DNA of 64,000 bases, taken from Agarophyton chilense. Taxonomy: Eukaryota > Rhodophyta > Florideophyceae > Gracilariales > Gracilariaceae. This document shows positions 40,624 to 50,091 of the stretch, one piece after another. The stretch spans positions 496,001 through 560,000 of the forward strand of contig JARGXX010000099.1 of assembly GCA_030374765.1 (NCBI GenBank), written 5' to 3'. The notes under the pieces were generated by a model, which saw only the letters and a program-made list of their open reading frames with translations, made no database searches and was not told where the DNA came from. Position 1 is the first letter of the stretch. Each line of letters begins with the position of its first letter. The translations under genes and the position numbers were made by a program.

Positions 40624-43200
40624 ATGGAGAAGAGAAGAGTCTCCCGTAATCGAAGAAAGCGGGACAGATCCTACGATACGCCATTTTCGAAGGTGGCGAT
40701 TTATGACAAACCAGTAGCTCAGCGTTTGGGCTTTGGTGTGCAGCTCGTCAATAACGCGTGGGACAGCTTCGCCCAGTATTTGGGATTCCCTGGCGCGGAA
40801 TTCATGGTTTTGCCCTTTATCCATCTACGATATTCTGATATGCAGTTCCAGGCAACCGGAAACAGAAGGGATGGGTTCTCACACAAGGACATGGCCCAAC
40901 GACTCCTTCCTGGTAGAAACCGTACTTTATTGGAGGAGGATGTCGTCCCATGGGCGTGGAACCTGCCGGAGTACGTTGACACTCCACTTCGTATGTTGGC
41001 CAAAGAGTTTCTCGCTGACCTGCACAAAGTGGTGGTGAATGAGCAGCTTTACTCTATATCAGCTCCGGAAAGATGGGACGTTCTAAAACCGTTTACATAC
41101 TCTTTGCCTAGAGTGTTTGCGGAGAGATTCGACTGCTTCTCAAACTCTCTTATCTCTACCATCTCGGAATTCATATCGCCACTAAAGCTGCGAGGGAGTG
41201 TGGAGGTGGAAGTGGTGGCTGGGACAAAGGCGGAACCCACTATGGTTATGGAAGAAGACGAGATAGAAGTTGTACCCCCTGCGAAAGATTCGGAGGCTCC
41301 GGCGGTGGAGGGTGGAGAGGGAGTGGAGGGTGGGACCGGGAATGAGGAAGACAACATGGGTGTTGGTCAGCATTCTTCCACAGCTGGACCAAGGTCGGTC
41401 GAATCTGAGTCGGTGGATATTCTGCCGCCTCACGACCTTACCTCTCTGGATGATATAATGTCTCTCCAAAAGTGCGAGTCGGAGATAGATAAGCACTGTC
41501 GAATGTACAATTGTACTTTCGAGAACCTGGTGGAGATTGACGAGACATTGCGCAGCAATGGGGTCTCTCCGATAGGGAAAGTGCAGTTGGTTCTCACGGA
41601 CCAGCCGTATAATATAGGTGCGAAGAAGAACAGGAAAAACAGCTGGTACGACGTTCTTAACCGGCAAGACATGGTGAAGACGGCGAAGTTCATCTCTAAA
41701 CTTCTGCGTCCGGGAGGGCATTTCGTTATATTCTGCGCGATTGAGCAGGTGAACGAATGGAAAGAAGTGTTGGGTCGAATCGGTTCAAAGGATGAGAATG
41801 GACAGAAGAGCAGGTCGTTTGTCGTGGACAAGGTCCAGCTGCACTTCATTCGCTCTCAAGGCAATCCGATGCGTAATCCCGGACGTAGTTCGTGCTCCCT
41901 GTTTTCCGTAACAGAGTACGCTATTCATGGAGTTCGCAGCGGGTTGTCCTACGCCGAACAACATGGCATGGTGAACTATGAGAACTTCAGCTATGTACCA
42001 TCGCGATATCCGGGTTACCATAGCGTGATTGACCAAGTGCCTCCCATGTCGAATGGTGAAACACTTCTATGGAGAAGGAAGAATGCCAAAGGAGCAGTTA
42101 CGTATCAGAAAGTGCGGGCGGAACAGAAGTCACGCGCTTTGCTGAAGGAGCTCATCAGCAGGTTTTCTCAGCCGGGAGACATAGTGGTGGACCTCTTCGC
42201 CGGAACATTTTCAACGGCCATGGCATGCATGGAACTGGAAAAGCACCGTCAGTTTCAAGGGTGTGAGCCAGATCCGCAGTGCTTTGCTCATGCGAAGCAC
42301 GCAGCCACAGTGAAATTTGCGTCATGCATGCGGAACAACGAGACGGACATTCATATAACGCAATATGTTCGGAACGCTGTGACTCGAGTGACATGCTTGT
42401 TTCCGGACGTCGTCATAGAGCGTTCGAAGTCCTGGAAAACACCTACCGGATTTCCCGAGCATCAGATGTTTCCACCCCATATCGTGGATTTTCTCTCCTC
42501 CATGTGGCAGGATAAGAATATACCGGAGATTGGGCGACGGCAGGCGCTGTATGAGTGGCCAAGAAGTTTTCAAGGAAAATTGTCACTGTTGGATTGGAAT
42601 GCTATTCTGGCAGTGGAGGCGACAGTATGTGGTTGTCCGATTGCAAAGTCGACGATAAGGCACCCGAATGCTGCAGTTGGTGTGTACACAACACGCCGGG
42701 TGATACAAGGTGAGACTGTTTGTTACTTTTACGGGACTTTGGTGTACCATAATCTTTCAAAGCGGAAGGAAGTTCATAAAGCATTCGGAGGGGGGCTATT
42801 GAAAGCGACTGCTGATCGTTTTCGGCAGTACGCGATGGAGATAAGCGTCCGATGGGAAGTGTTTCACAAGCTACCAGGAAGAATTAGTGGGGTGTCTCTT
42901 ATTCCGGTGTGGATTGTCCCTGCTCCATTTTGCTTGGGGGGAACAATTAACGACCCCAAGTATGTGGAAGGGGATAGGGACAGGGATGCGGTTGAAGACG
43001 GGTTAATGAGACGCCGAACTGCAAATGTTCGGGTCATCAGAACTCCCGGGACGGGGCGGACCCCATTTCAGTTGAGAGACTATAGATTGCTTTCTGTGCA
43101 AGCAATTCGAGATATAGAAATAGGAGAGGAGCTGTTCGCGGATTATGGGACAGAGTATATCTGGAGTATGAATAACACGCCAGTCATAGTAATCGATTAA
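40624..43200 (+). CDS. DNA amino-methyltransferase (beta class) fused to a SET domain
   Basis: 858 aa from ATG 40624. The N-terminal 180 residues are an unrecognised globular region, followed by an acidic linker (about 205-260). The methyltransferase follows. Motif IV is VLTDQPYN (D326-Y329, a variant of the [D/N]PPY box for exocyclic-amine transfer to adenine-N6 or cytosine-N4). The AdoMet motif is DIVVDLFAGTFST (about 519-531) with acidic CEPDPQ after the next strand. Motif IV before motif I defines the beta class typical of bacterial and phage enzymes. The C-terminus is a SET domain (about 683-849): AVGVYTTRRVIQGETVCYFYG, GTINDPKY where the NHS motif normally sits, and IEIGEELFADYGTEY. Both domains use AdoMet. 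Predicted to modify DNA and protein or histones; altered NHS and DPPY boxes mean activity needs proof. Confidence 0.75.
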   Translation: MEKRRVSRNRRKRDRSYDTPFSKVAIYDKPVAQRLGFGVQLVNNAWDSFAQYLGFPGAEFMVLPFIHLRYSDMQFQATGNRRDGFSHKDMAQRLLPGRNRTLLEEDVVPWAWNLPEYVDTPLRMLAKEFLADLHKVVVNEQLYSISAPERWDVLKPFTYSLPRVFAERFDCFSNSLISTISEFISPLKLRGSVEVEVVAGTKAEPTMVMEEDEIEVVPPAKDSEAPAVEGGEGVEGGTGNEEDNMGVGQHSSTAGPRSVESESVDILPPHDLTSLDDIMSLQKCESEIDKHCRMYNCTFENLVEIDETLRSNGVSPIGKVQLVLTDQPYNIGAKKNRKNSWYDVLNRQDMVKTAKFISKLLRPGGHFVIFCAIEQVNEWKEVLGRIGSKDENGQKSRSFVVDKVQLHFIRSQGNPMRNPGRSSCSLFSVTEYAIHGVRSGLSYAEQHGMVNYENFSYVPSRYPGYHSVIDQVPPMSNGETLLWRRKNAKGAVTYQKVRAEQKSRALLKELISRFSQPGDIVVDLFAGTFSTAMACMELEKHRQFQGCEPDPQCFAHAKHAATVKFASCMRNNETDIHITQYVRNAVTRVTCLFPDVVIERSKSWKTPTGFPEHQMFPPHIVDFLSSMWQDKNIPEIGRRQALYEWPRSFQGKLSLLDWNAILAVEATVCGCPIAKSTIRHPNAAVGVYTTRRVIQGETVCYFYGTLVYHNLSKRKEVHKAFGGGLLKATADRFRQYAMEISVRWEVFHKLPGRISGVSLIPVWIVPAPFCLGGTINDPKYVEGDRDRDAVEDGLMRRRTANVRVIRTPGTGRTPFQLRDYRLLSVQAIRDIEIGEELFADYGTEYIWSMNNTPVIVID

Positions 43201-43524
43201 AAGTGCATCGCTTTTGTTACTTTACTTCATTGTAGTGTACCAGATATTGTGGGCTTTTACTATGTTTGTCGCTACATATAACGTCAAAGCGTGACGTAGT
43301 ACATATGCTAAAGGAAAGTCATGTACACCGAAGGAGAAGACTTTCCCAATATCTGGTGCGTTCGAGCGCATATTTAAAATATCTGAAAAGTTTGGGGGTT
43401 TTCTGAGAACACGAAAAGGGTGGAGGTATATTTTTGGAAGCAGAATGTTTCGAAGCTTCTCTCCCATCCATCGCATTGCAACGCGTGGAAGACCATACCA
43501 CGATCGCTCTCTCTCTCTTCAACC
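43201..43524. other. Spacer upstream of the 891-aa gene
   Basis: No gene. It contains AT-rich sequence, then a CTCTCTCT tract (about 43505-43520) right before the ATG at 43525. It probably holds the 3' UTR of the methyltransferase gene and the promoter of the next gene. Confidence 0.4.
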
Positions 43525-46200
43525 ATGGCTCCGAAGCGCAAATCGAGAAGCGAGAACACTAGCGGGCGCGGTACAAAATCACGGCGGCATGGAGGGGATG
43601 CGGAGGGCGGAAGGGACAAGGGGCGTAGGCTCCAGGGCGCGAGTGGAGAGAAGGGAGGCGTGCGCCTGAGAGCTAGATCAAGGCAAGATGGTGGGGAAGG
43701 AGAGGCGAGGGGGGGCAAAGGAAAGGCTGTTCGCGCAAAGGAGACGGTGACGGAGGAGAGTGCGGAGCAAATCACGTCGCCTACGGAGCAAATCACGTCG
43801 CCTACGGAGCAAATCACGTCGCCTACGGGAGAGATGGTGCGGAGCGGCGATGGAAAACGGGATGGCGTGCGAAGCACCCGCACCCGTGTACCTAGAAGTG
43901 GATTGTGGGGGAGGGCGAGCAGAGCTCCAGGGAGGACAAGGAGAGGGAATGCATCCGAGCGGACTCTAAGTGCTGTACTCACGTCTTCAGCTGATGTGGA
44001 GCCGGTAAATCCATGCTCTGCACCTGAAGGAGGTGAAGAGATTCCGAATGAGAGGACGAAGGGGCGTAAGGAGGGAGAGAGAATGATCGGAGAACGTGGA
44101 TCCCGCCTCAGAGGCGTTGAAGAAGCAGGGGCATCGTTTACGGGTATGAGGGAAGAGGACGGTGATGATGAGATACAGAAAGGGAGAATAGAGAGTAGCC
44201 GTGGTGGGGAGGGTAGAATATGTGGACCCAGTAGTGGTCTAATCGCAGGCGCAAGAGTCGTTCGAGAGAGAACAGAAGGAGAGAGTGTTGGAGTTACCGC
44301 GGGGGAACAGGCGGAAAGACGGGAGGGGGCGAACTTGGATTACGTGGAAGAAAGGAGAGAGCGTGCAAGGGAAAGAATGGGGAGTGTTCGAGTTACAGGA
44401 AGAAGAGCGATAGACGAAAGGGAAAGCAGAGAAGTGCATGTGAGTGAGGGGGGGAGAAGGGGGTTTGCTGGAGGGAGAACACGTGGTTCAGGGGAGGAAG
44501 CCGATGGAAGAGCAGCAGTTCTTTCTCATCAGGGAGAAGATGTCGAGCGTTTGCCACCGAGAAGAGGGATGGGTTTGGGAGTTGAAGGGTTTGAGGTGAA
44601 CGCAAGGCGAAGGACGCCGGAAGGTATGCGAGTAAGGAGAAACATTGTATTCACAAGGAATAATGATAACGGGGAGAATGCGAATTTAAATGTCGTGGAG
44701 AACGCCGTCCGTATAGTGGAAGATGAAGCAAATGATGATGACATAGTTTTATTGCCGCGGTCGATGCTAATTGAGAAGATGAATGTGTTGAAGGGACAAA
44801 TGGGACGTATGAAGGAAGACAGCTACAGTGTGATGGTGAGTTTGAAAATGACCCAAACGGAGCTGGATCGGGCGAGGGAGGAAATGAAGCAGCAGAATGT
44901 GCTGATTGAGAGTTTGAGGGAGGCGTTGAAAAGTAGAATCGCTGGGGAAGGGAGGGGGGAGGGAGGCGTGACGCGGCGACGAAAGTATGACATTGGAGTG
45001 CAGGAATGCTTTTATGGATTTGCACGTCGTGTGTATGATAGGATTCTTCATTGTGCAAAACTGGAGGCATCGGAACTTTGCTTCGACACCGAGAATGTGG
45101 GTCGAAGCTGGAAGAATAGAAGTGAGGCGGTTGGGGAGAGTAGGGAGGAAAGTATGTTTGTGGTGGGAGAGAAGGAAATGGTTCCAAGATGTCCAATTGA
45201 GGTTGCATATGAGATGAGACCGTATACGCCGTCGACAGAGGGCGGGAGCCATTTGTTGTTGAAGCACGTGGTAGAGACTGAGTTAATGGGAGAGAAATGG
45301 GAGTCGATAAGGGAAGCGGGGAGGAGAGAGGAGTGCGTGGAAAATGTAAGTGCGGATAGGTGCTTGAGACAGAAGATGAAACAGACATTGAGCGATGTGG
45401 TTGGGGTGCGGAAGCGAGCAGCGCGTGATAAGCTGTTTTCCATGCTTGGATATGATTTGATCGCGAAACGAGCTAAGGTGACTGAAGGGACGGAGCTTTG
45501 GGCGGAGTTGAAGAAGCAGATTGAGGAGGCGCAGGAGAAGTTGATGGGGTCGGGGGAGGATGGGAGAGGTAAGCTGTGTGCGTTGAGAACGAGTGCGATT
45601 GAAGATATTACTTATTCTGGATCGAAGGTGTCTGAGAACTTGGAGGACTTTGGTGAGGCAGATATGTATTTTCGAAATCAGGTGTCGTTGAAAGTGTTGG
45701 AGGAGTTTATGGGCTACGCGGTAGAGAGTCACAGAAATGGAGAAAGGCAGTATGTGGATGGGACGGTGATGCATCTTGCGCGACTTGATGCATGGATTGG
45801 ATGTGTGGTGACCACGATGGATAGAGACGTTGGGCGGGGAGGCCAAAGGCAACTTTCGTTCTCGACGCTGTTTGGGAGGTTTCTGCCACTGGCTGTTGAG
45901 GACATATTGAGGGTTGCCTGGAACATGGTGAAGGATGAGTATGCTGAGCAGTTTGAGAATGATGGATTCTGTGGAGGGGATCGTAGAGATGTGAGTGGGA
46001 ATAAGGAGAGAATCGCGACGGCTGGGCTATGGATACCGTCGAGAGAGAAAATCTATCTGGCGATAAGGGAGGAGTTTTTCATGGAGAATCTCACGAGAAG
46101 ACTTGGAGCGGTTTTAGATTGCTATATAGCGTCATGTAGACCAGAAGAACCTCGGTTCAAGCGCTTAGCGTTGGGGAGTAGGCAAGGAGTGGGAGATTGA
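43525..46200 (+). CDS. Large Arg/Gly/Glu-rich coiled-coil protein of the transposon
   Basis: 891 aa from the ATG at 43525 (MAPKRKSRSENTSGRG), chosen over an upstream non-ATG extension because it gives a basic nuclear-type start. EQITSPT is repeated three times by a 21-bp tandem repeat (about 43767-43829). Residues 60-400 are disordered and full of RE/GE. A coiled coil lies at about 405-475 (LIEKMNVLKGQMGRMKED, LDRAREEMKQQNVLIESL), then a helical globular C-terminus (VQECFYGFARRVYDRIL, KQTLSDVVGVRKRAARDKLF, EDILRVAWNMVKDEYAEQF). No family recognised. It is convergent with the transposase gene (88 bp between stops) and may be a structural partner of transposition. Confidence 0.65.
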   Translation: MAPKRKSRSENTSGRGTKSRRHGGDAEGGRDKGRRLQGASGEKGGVRLRARSRQDGGEGEARGGKGKAVRAKETVTEESAEQITSPTEQITSPTEQITSPTGEMVRSGDGKRDGVRSTRTRVPRSGLWGRASRAPGRTRRGNASERTLSAVLTSSADVEPVNPCSAPEGGEEIPNERTKGRKEGERMIGERGSRLRGVEEAGASFTGMREEDGDDEIQKGRIESSRGGEGRICGPSSGLIAGARVVRERTEGESVGVTAGEQAERREGANLDYVEERRERARERMGSVRVTGRRAIDERESREVHVSEGGRRGFAGGRTRGSGEEADGRAAVLSHQGEDVERLPPRRGMGLGVEGFEVNARRRTPEGMRVRRNIVFTRNNDNGENANLNVVENAVRIVEDEANDDDIVLLPRSMLIEKMNVLKGQMGRMKEDSYSVMVSLKMTQTELDRAREEMKQQNVLIESLREALKSRIAGEGRGEGGVTRRRKYDIGVQECFYGFARRVYDRILHCAKLEASELCFDTENVGRSWKNRSEAVGESREESMFVVGEKEMVPRCPIEVAYEMRPYTPSTEGGSHLLLKHVVETELMGEKWESIREAGRREECVENVSADRCLRQKMKQTLSDVVGVRKRAARDKLFSMLGYDLIAKRAKVTEGTELWAELKKQIEEAQEKLMGSGEDGRGKLCALRTSAIEDITYSGSKVSENLEDFGEADMYFRNQVSLKVLEEFMGYAVESHRNGERQYVDGTVMHLARLDAWIGCVVTTMDRDVGRGGQRQLSFSTLFGRFLPLAVEDILRVAWNMVKDEYAEQFENDGFCGGDRRDVSGNKERIATAGLWIPSREKIYLAIREEFFMENLTRRLGAVLDCYIASCRPEEPRFKRLALGSRQGVGD

Positions 46201-46287
46201 TAAGGTACGGGGGGATAAGGGGGTAAGGAGGTGGAGCAAGATGGGGGTCGGCTATGGAAGAAAAGCAGCGGTGACTTTTTTATTGGA

Positions 46288-49200
46288 TCATGTGCCTTGG
46301 GAGGTATTATTATGGGTGCCACCCAGTGGTGGTGTTGTGCTACCAGTGGTGGTGTTGGAGAAGTAGGGCTTGGCAGTTGGGTCTCGGTAGAATTTGTAGA
46401 GGTAAAATCGATGGAAGCGCCAGTGCAATCGAGGGGTGAAAGGGGGTGCGGGGTAGTTTTGACGAAGTACATGAACGGGGCCGAGAATGGAAGAGGATGG
46501 TACGAGGCCGAACCAGGGGGAGACGTTGTCGGAGTTGGAAGTGTTTGAGATAGGAATGGAGTGGGCGGTGTGGTTTTGTTCGTCGTCTGTTGCCCATCGG
46601 AGGCAGATGCAATTGAGAGAGACATCGACTTGATCCTGGGGTGGAACGAGTTCGAGGAACTGAACGAAGGCGAACTCGTTATGAGTAGAAGGGAAAAAAG
46701 GGGTGGTGAAGCGAAGAAGAGAGTTGAGCTTGCAGACCCAGGCGGTGGGAGTGGGGTTGGAGAAGCTGGAACCGGCAACGAGGATGTGGGAGAACTTTGG
46801 GGTTTTAGAGGGACCGAAGGAAAGAGCAGCGAAGATACGTTGAATGAGTGGGAGAGGGGGATCTTTGACGGCGAGCTCGTTTCGATCGGCGATGTAGTCG
46901 TCTAGGGTTGGGGTGAAGCCGCCGACGACGTATGCGGAATTGACGAATGTGAGACGGGTTTGGCGGAGAGTGGGGGAGTCCTGGTTGAGAGCTAGTGTTT
47001 CGAGTGTGAGTGTGACGAAGGAGGGGAGTGCGAGGGTTCCAATCTGTGAGATGATGGCGATAGTGTCTGGGGAGAAGAGGTCCTGAAGGGAAGAGATTGT
47101 TCAGTGGGGGTTTGCTCGAAGGAATTTGTGAGCGGTGATGAGATCGGAAAAGGAGGTGTGCTTGCCATCACGGACGAAACCTGGTTTGCGGGCTTGGAAG
47201 GGAGGGGGAGGGGCATGGGAGGATGAGGTGACGGAAAGATCAGCTGAGAGAGAAATCCAATTGTTGACGGCATCGGAGCGTTGGATGGCACGGATGGTTT
47301 CGTTGTGCGCGGTGGGCCTGCGCTTGGAGGTTCGGGAGTAATGTGCTTTGAAGAGGGTATGGGCTTGTTCGAAGATGCCTGCATCGTTGAAGTGAAGACC
47401 CCCAAAGCGTCGAATGTCGTCTACGATGTGATCGAGGAGGTGGAATTTGAGGGTGCCAAGGTTGGAGGTATGGTATGGACCGAGAACATCGACAGCTCTG
47501 TGCTTGAAGGAATGGATTTGGGAGGCGAGTTTGGCAAGACGAGAAGTGGTCCATTCGGGGACGGAGTTGTAGCACATGGAGGTGAGGAGGAGGTCTGTGT
47601 ACTTGGAGAAGACAGTTGTGATGGGAGCGGAATTGGCTTCGTCACAGCAGCGGTCGAAAAAGGCGCCGATGAAGGGGAAGACCATGTCGAGGGCGCGGTA
47701 GTCTTTTGCTTCTAGCATGCCGCGGACGCCGTCAGTTGTGAAGAAGCCGTTGAGGGACTGCCCGCTTTCGGAAGTAGAGAAGTCGATGTGGAGGCCGGTA
47801 GCTGGGGAATGATTTTCGATGGCGGTGAGGATGAAGTTGGAGTGCTTGAGGATGGAGGTGCGGACGGAGTGGACGGAACGGCGGGAGTTTGTGGAGCTGA
47901 TGGTGGTGAAGAGGTGTTCTGATCTGAGACGTTCGATGGCGGCGAGCTTGATGAGTTTGGAAACGCCGAGGTGGAAGTTGTGGAGGGGTTCGAAGGGGAA
48001 GATGTTGTATGGGGTGAGGAGGGGGGTGATGTTGAAAAGGGGGTAAGACTCGAAGAGGGAGGGGTATTTTGCGAGGGAGAGGGAGTGGAGTGCTTGGAGA
48101 GCTTGTTCCTTGAAGTTGCGCGAGACTCTTGGCTTGCGGGCGAGGAGAGCTGCTTCGGAGTCCTTGAGGAGGGAGAAGTGTTTGTTGCGGGCTGCAACGG
48201 TGAGGGGAAGAGATCGAGGGGGATGGGCGTGAGAGTGTTGGTGGAGTTGTGAGCGAGGGACAGAGCATCTGTGGCAGGGGTGCTGGGGGCGGGTGCCGTT
48301 GGAGATGGCGAGAATATCCGTTGCCTCGGGAATGTTTGCGCAGTAGCTGGCGATGATGGGGTGGCATTGACGAAGAACGCCGTCTGCGTCGCGGAAGGGG
48401 AAACCGGGGAGGGCGGAAGAGAAGAGAGGTTGAAGGAGGGAGGAGATGGTCTGCTGTATGAGTTCCATTTTTATTTGGCGGGGGATGGAGGAGGAATGAG
48501 TGATGATATCTGCATCTGGAGAAGGAGTGATTGGGGTGAAGGAGGTGGGAAGATAGCCGAGGAGTGTGAGATTGTCGGAGATGCATTTGCGGCGAAAAGA
48601 GTCGGAGAAGTTGAGAAGGGTGATGTGGAGGGAGTAGGAGGTGATGGAAGAAGATTTGAGAGAGGTAGAGGACTTGTCGGAGTAGATTTGGACGAGGCCG
48701 ATGAAGGAGTCGATACCGGTGGAGTGAGGGAGATGCCAGACGAAGTTATCTTTTGTGGACTGCATGATGGCGGTCTTGAGTGCGGGGACGACTTTTGAGC
48801 CGAGGGTGGTTGCCATGGGGTGTGCGAAGGCGGGGGAGCCGGAGGCGGATGTTTGGGAGATGGGGGTGGAAAAAGGTGTTCTTGAAGTGTGCGAGGGCGA
48901 GCTGTTGTTTGAGGACATGGATTGCGTCTTTCTGGAAGAGGGTTGCGGAGAAGCGTTTGTGGGGATCAAAGATGGTGGAGGGGGCGAAACCAATGGACCT
49001 GATTCTCTGGTGGAAGAGGTCTGCCTGGAGCTCGAGGCATTGTTTTGCGGAGGAGACTGAGTTCTGGAATGTTGATTAGGGGAAGTGGGGATAATTAAGG
49101 AGAGTGATGAGTTCGTCAGCCTTTCGTTGTCCGAGCTTGGAGGCGATGGAGGAGATGTAGAGAACCATTTTCTCCAGGTGGGGGTTGTCGAGGGGGGGAG

Positions 49201-49553
49201 TGGAAGGAGGGAGGGGGGAAAGAGCGAGAGAGGAGGGGGAACCGAGAGAGGCAGTGGCGACGTGGATGGCGTCCTGGGTGTGGAGAGAGAGAGAGAGCTG
49301 GTCTTGGAGGTAGGAGTCATGGTGTGCGAGAGGGACGTTGTCGGAAGGGCGATGTGAGGGAGGAGGATGAGGGGGGAGTTGTGGGGTGGACTTGTGGCGT
49401 TTTGTGCGGGGGGGGGAAGCTGGGTTCATTTCCGCCAGGGGATAGCAAGCGCTTGTTGGCGGAGAGGCGATGAGGGCACCTTCTCTGGTGCCGCTGGAGG
49501 GCGGGGATTTCTCGGGCGAAGAAGGAGCATCCGTTGAAGCAGCAGGAAGGCAT
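46288..49553 (-). pseudogene. KDZ/CACTA-like transposase with zinc finger, interrupted by stops and frameshifts
   Basis: From ATG 49553: a zinc-finger start CCFNGCSFFAREIPALQRHQ, as in fungal Plavaka proteins. The frame shifts at a 9-G run (49408-49416). The next part reads DNVPLAHHDSYLQDQLSLSL to GQRKADELITLLNYPHFP, then TAA (49076), then QNSVSSAKQCLELQADLFHQ in the same frame. A second frame change near 48.8 kb leads to the catalytic core: LVQIYSDKSS (Asp codon at 48676), an NIPEATDIL segment with PCHRC, FEPLHNFHLGV (about 47.98 kb) and GIFEQAHTLFKAHY (Glu codon at 47368). TGA at 47101 is followed in the same frame by 270 more codons without ATG (DLFSPDTIAIISQIG, WFGLVPSSILGPVHVLRQN) to a stop at 46288. 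Short introns could explain some breaks, but no donor with matching phase was found. Confidence 0.75.
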
Positions 49554-49859
49554 GGTGGGTGGAGGAGAGGTGGTGGGAAAGAAGTTGGTAGGGGGCGTAG
49601 ACGGAGAGAGAGTATGGCGCACACAGGGCACGTGACAGGGGAGGGCGGTGGAGAATAATATAGAATGCAAGGCACGTGAGGTCTGCCAGGTCGGGCTGCG
49701 ATTCTATTGCGATTGATATGGATGGTACTAAATGTTCAATTTCTATTTTGAGGTCCATTTTGGGACCAGTTGTTTGTACTAATCTGTCAATCTAGAGCGC
49801 ACAAAGATTGAATCTGCTCCTGCACTACTTCTCTACTTTTACCTTTAAACTGCGGCGAC

Positions 49860-50045
49860 ATAAAGATTCACGCTAGTTTTACCTCCATCACAACTAGAAA
49901 AACTGCAGATATGTGCTAGTTTTCCTTCCCATACAAACTAGGACTAATGAACGAATGAAAATATTTTCGGAAATTAACACCTCCAAATTTGGATAAATTC
50001 ACGGGTTTTTCGGTCATTTCAATTCGTCCTTTTCTGACAACTGAA
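49860..50045. repeat. Right subterminal region with GCTAGTTTT/AACTAG repeats
   Basis: GCTAGTTTT at 49872-49880 and 49915-49923, and AACTAG at 49892, 49936 and 50044. This is the same short motif as in the left subterminal region, in both orientations, in an otherwise AT-rich gene-free stretch. Confidence 0.55.
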
Positions 50046-50071
50046 CTAGCATTCCGAGAACACTGACGCGG
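50046..50071 (-). repeat. Right terminal inverted repeat of the 18.1-kb transposon
   Basis: Begins CTAGCATTCCGAGAAC and ends GACGCGG; inverted copy of 31973-31998, 25 of 26 bases identical. Confidence 0.88.
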
Positions 50072-50091
50072 CACACCTCGACTGAGGACCA

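Larger units (their letters stand above)
31973..50071. mobile_element. 18.1-kb KDZ/CACTA-like DNA transposon with chromatin- and DNA-modification cargo
   Basis: Bounded by 26-bp inverted repeats (25/26 identical) whose outer edges coincide with the two breakpoints of the antisense gene of retrotransposon 2. Inside lie, left to right: a coiled-coil gene (-), a ketopantoate-reductase-like gene (+), a membrane protein (+), a 2OG-Fe(II) dioxygenase-like gene (-), a ParB-like gene (-), a 172-aa gene (+), a methyltransferase-SET fusion (+), an 891-aa coiled-coil gene (+) and a transposase of the KDZ/CACTA/Plavaka kind (-). I could not find a clear target duplication. Cargo genes have long intact frames while the transposase frame is broken, so it may now be immobile. 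Confidence 0.85.

Noticed and set aside
48830-49320. The Ser/Thr/Pro-rich N-terminal 160 residues of the long minus-strand transposase ORF
   Set aside because: The neighbouring frame over the same bases encodes helical, protein-like sequence continuous with the zinc-finger part, so this stretch is a shadow and the real frame changes near 48.8 kb.
31973-50071. The 26-bp inverted repeats as breakpoints of a simple inversion
   Set aside because: The flanking antisense-gene halves are in the same orientation and join in order when the segment is removed, which fits an insertion, not an inversion.
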